The position numbers and the translations under genes are program-made. Below, piece by piece: positions 49,100 to 59,998 of a stretch of DNA of 64,000 nucleotides (positions are counted from its first letter, which is position 1; every line of letters starts with the position of its first letter). The notes beneath the pieces were generated by a model, which saw only the letters and a list, made by a program, of their open reading frames with translations, was not told where the DNA came from and made no database searches. Origin of the DNA: CAVRAZ01 sp963719135 (GTDB taxonomy: Bacteria; Pseudomonadota; Gammaproteobacteria; DSM-19610); NCBI GenBank assembly GCA_963719135.1, contig CAVRAZ010000004.1, positions 186,001 to 250,000 on the forward strand, read 5' to 3'.

Positions 49100-49978
49100 A
49101 TGCATCTGTGGACCGACATCGAAAAACACCTGACCAAAGCGCTTGATCGGCCGGTGACGCTGTCGCGGCCCGAGTCGGTCGGCGGCGGCTGTATCAACCA
49201 GACCTTTCGCCTGCGTTCAGGCGATGACCGGTTCTTCGTCAAGGTCAACGAGGCTTCCGAACTCGCGATGTTCGAGGCCGAAGCACAGGGCCTCGAAGAA
49301 CTTGGCAAGACCGAAGCGCTGCGCATACCACGGCCCCGGTGTTACGGCGTCAGCGGCGGCCAGGCCTGGCTGGTGATGGACGATCTGCAATTGGGCGGTT
49401 CGGGCGACCCGGCCGTGCTCGGCGAGGGGCTGGCAGCCTTGCATGCCATTCAGTCAGAGCGCTTCGGCTGGCACCGCGACAACACCATCGGCTCGACGCC
49501 GCAGATCAACCGGCGCGAAGACGAGTGGCTGACGTTCTGGCGCGAGCATCGACTGGGGTTTCAACTGGCGCTGGCCGCGCGCAGGGGCGCGGGCGCAAAG
49601 ACCGCGACGCTCGGTGACCGGCTGCTCGACCGGCTGCCGGCGCTGCTGGAAGGCCACGCACCGGCACCGTCACTGTTGCACGGCGACCTCTGGTCCGGCA
49701 ATTACGCCTTCACCCGCGCGGGCGAGCCGGCGCTGTTCGACCCAGCCGTCTATTACGGTGATCGGGAAACCGATCTGGCGATGACCGAACTGTTCGGCGG
49801 TTTCGGGCGGGATTTCTACGCGGCGTACAACGCTGCCTGGCCGCTCGACGCCGGGTATCCGGTGCGCAAGACACTGTACAACCTGTACCACGTTTTGAAC
49901 CACTTCAACCTGTTCGGCGGCGCTTACCTGTCGCAGGCGCAGGGGATGATGCAGCAGTTGATCGCTGAGGTGGGTTGA
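49100..49978 (+). CDS. Fructosamine kinase-family protein
   Basis: A 292-aa kinase of the fructosamine/ketosamine-3-kinase family, which phosphorylates sugar adducts on protein amino groups so that they fall apart, a repair of glycation. The N-terminal lobe has GGCINQTFRL (nucleotide loop) and FFVKVNEAS (the ATP-binding Lys). The catalytic lobe shows LLHGDLWSGN (catalytic Asp and metal-binding Asn) and DPAVYYGDRETDLAMTELFG (the second metal-binding Asp). Start ATG 49100. It sits between two blocks of dispersed repeats and is not part of an operon. Confidence 0.93.
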   Translation: MHLWTDIEKHLTKALDRPVTLSRPESVGGGCINQTFRLRSGDDRFFVKVNEASELAMFEAEAQGLEELGKTEALRIPRPRCYGVSGGQAWLVMDDLQLGGSGDPAVLGEGLAALHAIQSERFGWHRDNTIGSTPQINRREDEWLTFWREHRLGFQLALAARRGAGAKTATLGDRLLDRLPALLEGHAPAPSLLHGDLWSGNYAFTRAGEPALFDPAVYYGDRETDLAMTELFGGFGRDFYAAYNAAWPLDAGYPVRKTLYNLYHVLNHFNLFGGAYLSQAQGMMQQLIAEVG

Positions 49979-49990
49979 GGGTGTGGATCC

Positions 49991-50239
49991 TTATTAACCA
50001 CCAAGGACACGAAGGACACAAAGAACAGACAATCGACCACAAGGTAGGATCGATGCAGTAATGGTCAGTGAAATGAATTGGGGGCTCGCGGACCATTACC
50101 GGAAGCAGTAAGAGTCACCGGTTTCGATGTTCCAGGCTCCACCACACCTGGATAAGCAATTCCACTTTGCGCGCCTTTGTGCGCCTTTGCGGTGAAGTTT
50201 CTTTTGCTTTGCATCCTTCGCGCCCTTGGTGGTCAAAAG
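49991..50239. repeat. Inverted pair of dispersed AAGG-type repeats
   Basis: The left arm (49991-50030) reads TTAACCACCAAGGACACGAA, then GGACACAAAGAAC. The right arm (50166-50239) is an extended inverted copy whose reverse complement starts TTTTGACCACCAAGGGCGCG. It fills the space between the fructosamine kinase and hemE genes. Confidence 0.75.
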
Positions 50240-50243
50240 CGCG

Positions 50244-51308
50244 TTATTGATGGTAAGCCCGACTCAGATCGTGCACTGCTTCGATCATTGCGGCGGCGTG
50301 TTCCGGGTCGATGCCGGGGTGGATGCCGTGGCCGAGGTTGAACACGTGGCCGTCGCCCTTGCCGAAGCTCGCCAGCACCTTGGCCACCTGATCGCGGATG
50401 ACCGGCGGTGACGCGTAGAGCACGGAGGGGTCGAGGTTGCCTTGCAGCGCAACCTGCGCGCCGACGCGGCGGCGGGCGTCACCCAGGTCTGTGGTCCAGT
50501 CCAGGCCGAGGGCATCGGCGCCGGTGTCGGTCATCGCTTCCAGCCACTGTCCGCCGTTCTTGGTGAACAGGATGACCGGCACGGTCCGGCCTTCGTGCTC
50601 GCGCGTCAGTCCGGCGATGATCCGTTCCATGGGTTTCATCGAGAACCGGCAATAGTCGCTGGGCGTGAGCGCGCCGCCCCAGGTGTCGAACAGCATCACC
50701 GCCTGCGCGCCGTTTTCGATCTGCGCGTTGAGGTAGAGCCTGACCGCTTGCGTGATGGTGTTCAGAAGCCGGTCGAGCAGATCGGGGCGCTCGTACAGCA
50801 TCGCCTTGATGGTCCTGAAATCGCGGCTCGAGCCGCCTTCGACCATATAGGTCGCCAGCGTCCAGGGACTGCCGGAAAAACCGATCAGCGGCACGCGCCC
50901 GTCCAGTTCACGGCGGATCAGCCTGACTGCATCCATGACGTAGCCCAGGTCCTGGTTCGGGTCCGGGACGCCGAGCGCGTCGATGGCGTTCTCTGCCTGC
51001 ACCGGCTTTTCAAAGCGCGGGCCTTCACCCTCGCTGAAGTACAGGCCGAGCCCCATAGCATCCGGAATGGTCAGGATGTCCGAAAACAGGATGGCTGCAT
51101 CGAGTGGAAAACGCGCCAGCGGCTGCAGGGTCACTTCGCAGGCCAGCTCCGGCGTCGTGCAGAGGTTCATGAAGCTACCCGCCTTTTCCCGGGTGGCGCG
51201 GTACTCGGGCAGATAACGCCCCGCCTGGCGCATCAGCCAAACCGGCGTGATGTCCACCGGCTGTCTCAGCAGGGCGCGCAGTAAACGGTCGTTTTTCAGT
51301 TCTGACAT
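50244..51308 (-). CDS. hemE: Uroporphyrinogen decarboxylase
   Basis: Removes four carboxyl groups from uroporphyrinogen III to give coproporphyrinogen III, on the way to haem. The 354-aa length is typical. RQAGRYLPEYRATREKAG is the N-terminal signature with the substrate-binding Arg residues, FSDILTIPDAMG carries the catalytic Asp region, FSGSPWTLATYMVEGG and DTWGGAL are further family marks, and GNLDPSVLYA and FNLGHGIHPG close the barrel. Start ATG 51308. It is flanked on both sides by dispersed repeats. The gene neighbourhood with gltB/gltD and the aro-pil cluster is the usual gammaproteobacterial order. Confidence 0.96.
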   Translation of the reverse strand: MSELKNDRLLRALLRQPVDITPVWLMRQAGRYLPEYRATREKAGSFMNLCTTPELACEVTLQPLARFPLDAAILFSDILTIPDAMGLGLYFSEGEGPRFEKPVQAENAIDALGVPDPNQDLGYVMDAVRLIRRELDGRVPLIGFSGSPWTLATYMVEGGSSRDFRTIKAMLYERPDLLDRLLNTITQAVRLYLNAQIENGAQAVMLFDTWGGALTPSDYCRFSMKPMERIIAGLTREHEGRTVPVILFTKNGGQWLEAMTDTGADALGLDWTTDLGDARRRVGAQVALQGNLDPSVLYASPPVIRDQVAKVLASFGKGDGHVFNLGHGIHPGIDPEHAAAMIEAVHDLSRAYHQ

Positions 51309-51312
51309 GTTG

Positions 51313-51559
51313 TTTTAACCCAGTGCACGCAGGACACGAAGCAAAATCATTTTAACCGCAAAGTCGCGCCAAGGCGCGCGAAGTACGAACGCTATAGCTC
51401 TAATACGTTGCCCGGGCCGTCGCACCTGCGAAGACATGGATCCAGCCAGTTCAACGAAGCGGGTGCCGGCCTTCGCCGACACGTTGGACCAGCTCCGAAG
51501 TTGGTTCAGGCAATTCTGCGCCTGAAGTCCCTTCGTGTCCTTTGTGTTCTTTGTGGTTG
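51313..51559. repeat. Dispersed AAGG-type repeats, two left units and one inverted right unit
   Basis: Left units are at 51313-51347 (TTTTAACCCAGTGCACGCAG followed by GACACGAAG) and 51350-51383 (TTTTAACCGCAAAGTCGCGC followed by CAAGG). The right unit, 51528-51559 (CCCTTCGTGTCCTTTGTGTT and on to GTGGTTGG), is inverted. It fills the gap between hemE and gltD. Confidence 0.7.
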
Positions 51560-51591
51560 GATTATCCGGCGCGCAGAGGGCTGCGTGCCCT

Positions 51592-53043
<1,452 letters not shown>

Positions 53044-53046
53044 AAG

Positions 53047-56000
53047 CTACTTACCTCCCGCCGCAAGCGCGAAATCGTCCGACTCGTCCTGCAATTGCTT
53101 CATCTGCTCCAGCGCACGCCGGTACTCGACCGGCATCACCTTGACGAACCTGGCCTGGTAGAACGCCCAGTTGTCGAGGATGTGGCGTGCCCGGGCGCTG
53201 TCGGTATAGTGCGCATGGCGCTGGATCAGCGTGCGCAGCCGAAGGGCGTCATAGCGCGTCATGTCCGCGGTGATGTCGACCTTGCCGTGCGTTTCCAGGT
53301 CACCGCCCTGATGGTCGAACGCTTCCAGCGCCTCGCTCTCCTCGGGGATCGGTTCCAGATCGACCTGCGCCAGGTTGCAGCGCTCCTTGAAGCTGCCGTC
53401 TTCATCGAGCACATAGGCGATGCCACCGGACATGCCGGCAGCGAAGTTGCGGCCGGTCTCGCCGAGCACGACGACGATGCCGCCGGTCATGTATTCACAA
53501 CCGTGATCACCGACGCCTTCGACCACGGCGGTCGCGCCGGAATTGCGCACGGCAAACCGTTCACCGGCGACGCCGCGGAAATAGCACTCGCCGCTGATCG
53601 CGCCGTAGAGCACGGTGTTGCCGACGATGATGTTCTCCTCCGCCGTGATCGGGCAGGCTGCGGGCGGATAGATGACCAGACGGCCGCCGGACAATCCCTT
53701 GCCCACGTAGTCGTTGCCTTCGCCTTCGAGTTCCAGTGTCACGCCGTGCGCGGCCCAGGCGCCGAAACTCTGGCCGGCGACGCCCTTCAGCTTAACGTGA
53801 ATCCTGTCGTCGGGCAGCCCCGCGTGACCGTAGCGCGCCGCCACGCGGCCGGAAAGCATCGCGCCGACCGAGCGGTTGACGTTGCGCACCGGCGTTTCGA
53901 TCCGGACTGCCTCGCCGCGCTCCAGAGCCGGAGCGGCGGCTTCGATGAGCTTGTTATCCAGCGCTTTTTCCAGCCCGTGGTTCTGCGCTTCGCAGTTGTA
54001 CACGGCCACGTCGTCGGCGACTTTCGGCGCGTGCAGGATCGACGAGTAGTCCAGACCCCGGGCCTTCCAGTGATCGATCGCCTTGCGCACGTCCAGTTTG
54101 TCGACGCGACCGATCATCTCGTTGACGCTGCGGAAGCCGAGTTTCGCCATCAATTGGCGGATTTCCTCGGCGACGAAGAAGAAATAATTGACCACGTGCT
54201 CGGGTTTGCCGGTGAAGCGGCGGCGCAGCACCGGATCCTGCGTCGCGACGCCGACCGGACAGGTATTCAGGTGACACTTGCGCATCATGATGCAGCCCTC
54301 GACGATCAGGGGTGCAGTTGCAAAGCCGAACTCGTCGGCGCCGAGCAGCGCCCCGATGACCACGTCGCGGCCGGTGCGCATGCCGCCGTCGACCTGCACG
54401 GCGATGCGGCCGCGCAGTTTGTTCAGAACCAGCGTCTGATGGGTTTCCGCCAGGCCAATTTCCCAGGGCGAACCCGCGTGCTTGATCGAGGTCAGCGGCG
54501 ACGCGCCGGTGCCGCCGTCGTAACCGGCGATCGTCACGTGGTCCGCGTGCGCCTTGGACACGCCGGCCGCCACCGTGCCCACGCCGACTTCGGAAACCAG
54601 CTTGACGCTGATGCGGGCTTTCGGATTGACGTTTTTCAGGTCGTGAATCAGTTGCGCCAGGTCTTCGATCGAGTAGATATCATGGTGCGGCGGCGGCGAG
54701 ATCAGACCGACGCCCGGAGTCGAGTGGCGCACGCGGGCGATTACCGCGTCGACCTTGTGGCCGGGCAGCTGACCGCCTTCGCCGGGCTTGGCGCCCTGCG
54801 CCATCTTGATCTGGATGTCGTCGGCATTCACCAGGTACTCGGTGGTGACGCCGAAGCGGCCCGACGCGACCTGCTTGATCGCTGAACGCATGCTGTCGCC
54901 GTTCGCCAGCGGCACAAACCGGCTGGCCTCCTCGCCGCCCTCGCCGGTGTTCGATTTGCCGCCGATGCGGTTCATGGCGATCGCCAGCGTCGTATGCGCC
55001 TCCCAGGAAATCGAACCGAAGGACATGGCACCGGTAGCGAATCGTTTGACGATCTCTTTTGCCGGCTCCACTTCGTCCAGCGGCACCGGCTGTTCGGCGA
55101 ACCTGAATTCGAACAGACCGCGCAGATTCATCAGGCGCTGGCTCTGTTCGTCGACGGTCCGGGAAAATTCGGCGAAGGTCTTCGCGTCGTTGGCGCGCGC
55201 GGCGTGCTGCAGCCTGGAAATGGTTTCCGGCGTCCACATGTGGTCTTCACCGCGGATACGGAACGCATAATCGCCGCCAACGTCCAGCGCGTTGGCGAAA
55301 ATGGGATTGTTGCCGTAGGCGTCACGGTGCCAGCGCACCGCTTCCTCGGCGATCTCCGCCAAGCCGACGCCTTCGATGCGGCTGGCCGTGCCGGTGAAGT
55401 AGCGGTCGACGAACCGCGTGCTGAGGCCCACTGCGTCGAAAATCTGCGCACCGCAATAGGACTGATAGGTCGAAATGCCCATCTTGGCCATGACCTTGAG
55501 CATGCCTTTGCCAACCGCCTTGATATAGCGGTTGTTGATCTCCTTGTGATCCATCTTCTCCGGCAGATCGTCTTTCAGGGCGGCCAGCGTTTCGAACGCC
55601 AGGTACGGATTGATTGCCTCGGCCCCGTAACTGGCCAGCACGCAGAAGTGGTGCACCTCGCGTGCGGCCCCGGTCTCGACGACCAGGCCCGAGTCGGTGC
55701 GCTGGCCGGTTCTCACCAAGTGGTGGTGAACTGCCGAGGTCGCCAGCAGCGCAGGGATCGGTACATACTGCGACGATACCGAACGGTCGGACAGTATCAG
55801 GATGTTGAAGCCGTCACGGACGGATCGTTCGGCCTCGGCGCACAGGGCATCCAGTGCAGCCTCCATGCCGGCTGCCCCCTGATCCACCGGGTAACAGATA
55901 TCCAGTGTCCGGGTTCTGAAGGCGCCCTCGGTGGCTTCCTCGATTCCTCGGATGCGTTCCAGATCCTTGTTGGTGAGGATCGGCTGCGACACTTCCAGGC

Positions 56001-57693
56001 GCATGTGCTCGCCACCGGAATGCAGGCCCAGAAGGTTGGGGCGCGGACCGATCAACGACACCAGCGACATCACCAGCTCCTCGCGGATCGAATCAATCGG
56101 CGGATTGGTCACCTGGGCGAAATTCTGTTTAAAGTAATTGAACAGCGGCTTCGGCTTGTTCGACAGCACCGCCAGCGGGTTGTCGGCGCCCATGGACCCG
56201 ACGGCTTCCTGACCCGACAGCGCCATCGGTGTCATCAGCATGCGGATGTCTTCCTGCGTGTAGCCGAACGCCTGCTGGCGATCGAGCAGGGTCGACTTGT
56301 CGCTGACGGCGCCGTCGACGTTGGCAGGCAGATTCTTCAGATGAATCTGCGTCTTGTTCAGCCATTCACGGTAGGGGCGGCTGCCCGACAGCGCATCTTT
56401 CAGTTCGGCGTCGTCGATGATCCGACCCTGTTCCAGGTCGATGAGGAACATCCTGCCGGGCTGCAGCCGCCACTTCTTGACGATCTTTTCGTCCGGAATC
56501 GGCAGCACCCCCATTTCCGAGGCCATGACCACGAGATCGTCATCGGTGATCAGATAACGCGCAGGGCGCAGGCCGTTGCGATCGAGCGTGGCACCGATCT
56601 GCCGGCCGTCGGTGAAGGCCACGGCAGCGGGGCCGTCCCAGGGCTCCATCAGCGCACCATGGTATTCATAGAACGCACGCCGTTGTTCGTCCATCAGCGG
56701 GTTGCCCGCCCAGGCCTCCGGGATCAGCATCATCATGGCCTGGGCCATGGAGTAGCCGCCGGCCACAAGAAGTTCGAGCGCGTTGTCGAAACAGGCCGAA
56801 TCGCTCTGCCCTTCCGGGATCAGCGGCCAGATCTTTTCCAGGTCGTCGCCCAGCAGATCCGAGGCCATCGACTGGCGCCGTGCGCTCATCCAGTTGACGT
56901 TTCCGCGCAGCGTATTGATTTCGCCGTTGTGGGCGATCATGCGGAACGGGTGCGCCAGGTCCCAGGACGGGAAGGTGTTGGTGGAAAAACGCTGGTGCAC
57001 CAGGGCCAGCGCGGTCACGATGCGCTCGTCCTTGAGGTCGGCGTAATACGCATCCACCTGATTGGCGAGCAGCATTCCTTTGTATACGATCGTGCGGGTG
57101 GACAGGGAGGGAACGTAGAAATGTTTCCGATCCTCCCAGTCAGAGTCGCGCACGGCGTGCTCGGCGACCTTGCGAATGACAAAGAGCCTGCGCTCCAGTT
57201 CATCCGTGTCGCGACAATCGGGGCCCATCCCGACAAAGATCTGCCGCACGACCGGTTCGACGGCGCGCACGCTGTCGCTCAGGCAACTGTTGTCGGTCGG
57301 GACATCGCGCCAGCCGAGAAGGCGCAGGCCTTCTTCCTGGATGATGCGTTCGAGCGTGGCCTCACAGGCTTTGCGGGTGGTCTCGGGCTGCGGGAGGAAC
57401 AGCATGCCGACGCCATACTGTCCGGCCGGCGGCAGATCGATGCCCAGCGCGAGACACTCCTCGCGGAAAAACGCCTCGGGAATTTGCAGCAGGATACCGG
57501 CGCCGTCGCCGGCAAGCGGATCGGCGCCGACGGCGCCCCGGTGCTTCAGATTCTCGAGTATCTTCAGACCTTGCCGGACAATCGAATGGCTCTTGCTGCC
57601 TTTGATATGCGCGACAAAACCGACACCGCACGCGTCGTGTTCGTTCGCAGGGTCATATAGCCCCTGCTTCGGGGGCAAACCACCATGACTCAT
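53047..57693 (-). CDS. gltB: Glutamate synthase, large (alpha) subunit
   Basis: Makes two glutamates from glutamine and 2-oxoglutarate, the main ammonium assimilation route with glutamine synthetase. 1548 aa. The N-terminal glutamine-amidotransferase domain shows EHDACGVGFVAHI, where the Cys becomes the N-terminal nucleophile after processing of about 21 residues. The FMN/synthase barrel has HHDIYSIEDLAQLIHDLKN and KLVSEVGVGTVAAGVSKAHA. The 3Fe-4S cluster ligands are in CHLNTCPVGVATQDP. The C-terminal GXGXG-type beta-helix domain has GNTVLYGAISGECYFRG. ATG 57693 follows GAGGT. Full length and intact. Confidence 0.97.
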   Translation of the reverse strand: MSHGGLPPKQGLYDPANEHDACGVGFVAHIKGSKSHSIVRQGLKILENLKHRGAVGADPLAGDGAGILLQIPEAFFREECLALGIDLPPAGQYGVGMLFLPQPETTRKACEATLERIIQEEGLRLLGWRDVPTDNSCLSDSVRAVEPVVRQIFVGMGPDCRDTDELERRLFVIRKVAEHAVRDSDWEDRKHFYVPSLSTRTIVYKGMLLANQVDAYYADLKDERIVTALALVHQRFSTNTFPSWDLAHPFRMIAHNGEINTLRGNVNWMSARRQSMASDLLGDDLEKIWPLIPEGQSDSACFDNALELLVAGGYSMAQAMMMLIPEAWAGNPLMDEQRRAFYEYHGALMEPWDGPAAVAFTDGRQIGATLDRNGLRPARYLITDDDLVVMASEMGVLPIPDEKIVKKWRLQPGRMFLIDLEQGRIIDDAELKDALSGSRPYREWLNKTQIHLKNLPANVDGAVSDKSTLLDRQQAFGYTQEDIRMLMTPMALSGQEAVGSMGADNPLAVLSNKPKPLFNYFKQNFAQVTNPPIDSIREELVMSLVSLIGPRPNLLGLHSGGEHMRLEVSQPILTNKDLERIRGIEEATEGAFRTRTLDICYPVDQGAAGMEAALDALCAEAERSVRDGFNILILSDRSVSSQYVPIPALLATSAVHHHLVRTGQRTDSGLVVETGAAREVHHFCVLASYGAEAINPYLAFETLAALKDDLPEKMDHKEINNRYIKAVGKGMLKVMAKMGISTYQSYCGAQIFDAVGLSTRFVDRYFTGTASRIEGVGLAEIAEEAVRWHRDAYGNNPIFANALDVGGDYAFRIRGEDHMWTPETISRLQHAARANDAKTFAEFSRTVDEQSQRLMNLRGLFEFRFAEQPVPLDEVEPAKEIVKRFATGAMSFGSISWEAHTTLAIAMNRIGGKSNTGEGGEEASRFVPLANGDSMRSAIKQVASGRFGVTTEYLVNADDIQIKMAQGAKPGEGGQLPGHKVDAVIARVRHSTPGVGLISPPPHHDIYSIEDLAQLIHDLKNVNPKARISVKLVSEVGVGTVAAGVSKAHADHVTIAGYDGGTGASPLTSIKHAGSPWEIGLAETHQTLVLNKLRGRIAVQVDGGMRTGRDVVIGALLGADEFGFATAPLIVEGCIMMRKCHLNTCPVGVATQDPVLRRRFTGKPEHVVNYFFFVAEEIRQLMAKLGFRSVNEMIGRVDKLDVRKAIDHWKARGLDYSSILHAPKVADDVAVYNCEAQNHGLEKALDNKLIEAAAPALERGEAVRIETPVRNVNRSVGAMLSGRVAARYGHAGLPDDRIHVKLKGVAGQSFGAWAAHGVTLELEGEGNDYVGKGLSGGRLVIYPPAACPITAEENIIVGNTVLYGAISGECYFRGVAGERFAVRNSGATAVVEGVGDHGCEYMTGGIVVVLGETGRNFAAGMSGGIAYVLDEDGSFKERCNLAQVDLEPIPEESEALEAFDHQGGDLETHGKVDITADMTRYDALRLRTLIQRHAHYTDSARARHILDNWAFYQARFVKVMPVEYRRALEQMKQLQDESDDFALAAGGK

Positions 57694-58012
57694 CGTCCGA
57701 CCTCTTGTTTCTGGCTTCCAGACTTAAAGCGATAGTACTATAGATTCCAGTTCCGATTCCCGGCCCGGGCCCTGGCGCTCTGGCGGGCTATACGCGCGGC
57801 CCGGGTGTGCTGTGCGTCGCTGTCCGGGCGCGGTGACCGGCGCAATGCCACAGGTCGCCGCGTGGTTTCAAGCGGCAGTCAGCCGGGCGCGTCTCGGCAA
57901 TGTCCGGTGGGGACGGTCCCGGCCACGAAAATCCGGCCGATCAGAATAATCCAGGTACGCTCGCCGCGCCAGCCCCGGTGACACGCCGGAAGAGCAAAGG
58001 AGGATGTGGTAA
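57694..58012. other. Non-coding interval upstream of gltB
   Basis: No gene, repeat or clear promoter is seen. It must hold the gltB promoter, since gltB is divergent from nothing nearby and damX ends at 58013 on the same strand. Confidence 0.45.
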
Positions 58013-59581
58013 TTAGGGGTTCTGCGTGGCCCGGATCGCTTCCTGCACCGACTGGATCGGGCGTGGCCAGGGTTTGGCGGCACGCAAGGATTCGGGCAGG
58101 TTCTCGATATCGGCAGCTGCTGCGGACCGGCTGGGATAGACGCCGTAGACAACGACATACCAGTCCCCGCCCTTGTATAACCCTTTGTAATAAGAAACTT
58201 TATCAGCTTGGAGACCCAGCTGTTCGATAAAGCCGCGAGCCGCTCGCTCGTTGCGTGATCCCAACAGTTGCAAGGTATAGCTTTCCGCGTTCTGGCTCAG
58301 CAGCCAGTCTTCCCGGTGAGCGAGACCGTCGGCCGGTTTGACTGTCGCGTTTTCCTGGGACGGTGGGGCGACTTCTTCGGCGGGTTGCGGATTTTCGGCC
58401 GCGTTGGCCGGCGACGACTCCGCCCTTGCGGCCGTGGTCGAGTCAGCCGTATTTGCCTCCCGGATTTCCATAGCGCGTGCCGCAGATTCCTGTTCACCCG
58501 CGTCTGCCACGGTCGTTGTGCCCTGGTCGTCGGGCGAGGCTGGCGGCGCCAGGGCTTGCTCCGCGGGGACGACCGACGCTGTGCCCGGTTCCGAATCGAC
58601 CTGAACTCCTTTGGCGGGGCCGGCGTCTCGTGCGGCGACTGAGGTTTCGGCTGGCGTCGCGTCGGCTGGATTCATCTCTTCCGACAGTGGCACGTCGGGT
58701 GGGTTATTGGTGTCGCGGGAGAGTACTTGCCAGAGACCGACCACTACCGCCAGTCCCAGCATGACCGCTATCGCGGGTAACACGCGGTGCACAATCGACG
58801 CGCGCCGACCGCCCATGCGGCTGGCCGCGTGTTCATACTGTTCCAACAGGCACTGGTCCGCCAACCGATTGATTTCCGCCGGGCGTCCGTCGGATGCCTT
58901 GCTGATCGCGCCGACCTGCGTGGGGCTGAAAGGGCTTTCGCCGCTGTACCCGGCGACGGCCATGCGGTACACGAGGTAGGCCGCGGTGTCCTCGTCCGAT
59001 AGCCGGGGCATTTCCAGAAACTGCGTGGAGCCGCGGAACAGGCCCGCTTCCTGCGCCTGTTTGACCAGATTTCCGGTCTGAGAGGTGCCGAACAACACCA
59101 GTCGCGTGCGGGTGACGGCCGCCGGGTCGAACAGTTCCGACAACTGCCGTATCGCCGATTCGGTGAGTTGGTCGGCATCGTCGATAATAACCACGAGCAG
59201 GTCACTGGCCTGGCTGCGGTTCATCCAGTCGGTCAGGATCTGCTTTACCGGCGTTTCGCCGCCGCCTGTCATCCGCGCGGCGAACGCCTGGCGGAAATCG
59301 TTGATATCCGCGGCGGTAAAGCGGGTTAGGGTCCAGCTGGAATTGATGCGCCGGACGAAGTGATCGAGCAGCGCCGTCTTGCCGCTGCCCTTCGGACCGG
59401 CCACGACCACGATGGAATCGCCGAACTGGGTCAAATGAGTCAGCAGGTCGAGCCGCTGGCTCAGTGTGTTGGCAGCGTAGAAAAAGCGCGGGTCCGGATC
59501 GTCGGAGTAGGGCGCGCAGTTGAGTGAAAAATAATCGAGATACACTGCCGCCTTTGTCCGGCCGGAAGAAGGGTTGTTCAC
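58013..59581 (-). CDS. damX: DamX-like AAA ATPase with SPOR domain
   Basis: 522 aa. The N-terminal cytoplasmic part is an ExeA-like AAA ATPase: YFSLNCAPYSDDPDPRFFY, Walker A in VVAGPKGSGKTALL and Walker B in LLVVIIDDADQL. A single membrane helix lies at about residues 265-287 (VLPAIAVMLGLAVVVGLWQV). A long Ala/Pro/Glu/Thr-rich periplasmic linker leads to the C-terminal SPOR domain (about 440-515, starting SYTLQLLGSRN), which targets the septum. E. coli DamX keeps the SPOR part and affects division. The start is GTG 59581, overlapping the WGR-domain gene stop as GTGA. It lies in the conserved aroK-aroB-damX neighbourhood. Confidence 0.9.
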   Translation of the reverse strand: MNNPSSGRTKAAVYLDYFSLNCAPYSDDPDPRFFYAANTLSQRLDLLTHLTQFGDSIVVVAGPKGSGKTALLDHFVRRINSSWTLTRFTAADINDFRQAFAARMTGGGETPVKQILTDWMNRSQASDLLVVIIDDADQLTESAIRQLSELFDPAAVTRTRLVLFGTSQTGNLVKQAQEAGLFRGSTQFLEMPRLSDEDTAAYLVYRMAVAGYSGESPFSPTQVGAISKASDGRPAEINRLADQCLLEQYEHAASRMGGRRASIVHRVLPAIAVMLGLAVVVGLWQVLSRDTNNPPDVPLSEEMNPADATPAETSVAARDAGPAKGVQVDSEPGTASVVPAEQALAPPASPDDQGTTTVADAGEQESAARAMEIREANTADSTTAARAESSPANAAENPQPAEEVAPPSQENATVKPADGLAHREDWLLSQNAESYTLQLLGSRNERAARGFIEQLGLQADKVSYYKGLYKGGDWYVVVYGVYPSRSAAAADIENLPESLRAAKPWPRPIQSVQEAIRATQNP

Positions 59582-59832
59582 GGTGCCGAGTCCTGCATCT
59601 TCATGAAAACGACACGATAACCTTTTTTGATCTGCTCGTCGCGTACCCTGAACATCGCGTATTCGGCGCTGTCACGGTCCGGATATTGATCGCGCTGCAC
59701 GCGCCCGCCGGCGCCCTGGAAACCCCACTCGCGCACCAGTGTCCAGCCTCCCAACAGGTCTTCCTGCAGATGCAGGTAATAGAATCGCGGCGGGCGATTG
59801 TCACTGGGCGGAATCTGCATGTAAATGCGCAT
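59578..59832 (-). CDS. WGR-domain protein
   Basis: A small protein of 84 aa from ATG 59832 (MRIYMQIPPSDN); a second in-frame ATG at 59820 would make it 80. It consists of one WGR domain: YYLHLQEDLLGGWTLVREWG followed by FQGAGGRVQRDQYPDRDSAE. WGR domains bind nucleic acids or proteins in larger enzymes, and stand-alone versions of this size occur in Proteobacteria without a known function. Its stop overlaps the damX start (GTGA, 59578-59581), so it is translationally coupled to damX, an unusual partner. Confidence 0.85.
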   Translation of the reverse strand: MRIYMQIPPSDNRPPRFYYLHLQEDLLGGWTLVREWGFQGAGGRVQRDQYPDRDSAEYAMFRVRDEQIKKGYRVVFMKMQDSAP

Positions 59833-59998
59833 CGTAATCCGAAAACGTCCGCGTATCAAAGAAACGCATTGGCGGTGACGGCGGCAGAATTATACGCCAC
59901 AGCTACTCTTCAGGCGTTCGCTCCAGGAGATGCGTGTCACCTCCGCAGGGTAGTTTCGTCGCCCACCATGCACTGCCCGCGAGAGGCGCCCCGGTCTG

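Noticed and set aside
54994..57660. 888-aa open frame on the plus strand
   Set aside because: Antisense to gltB; no ribosome-binding site and no motif.
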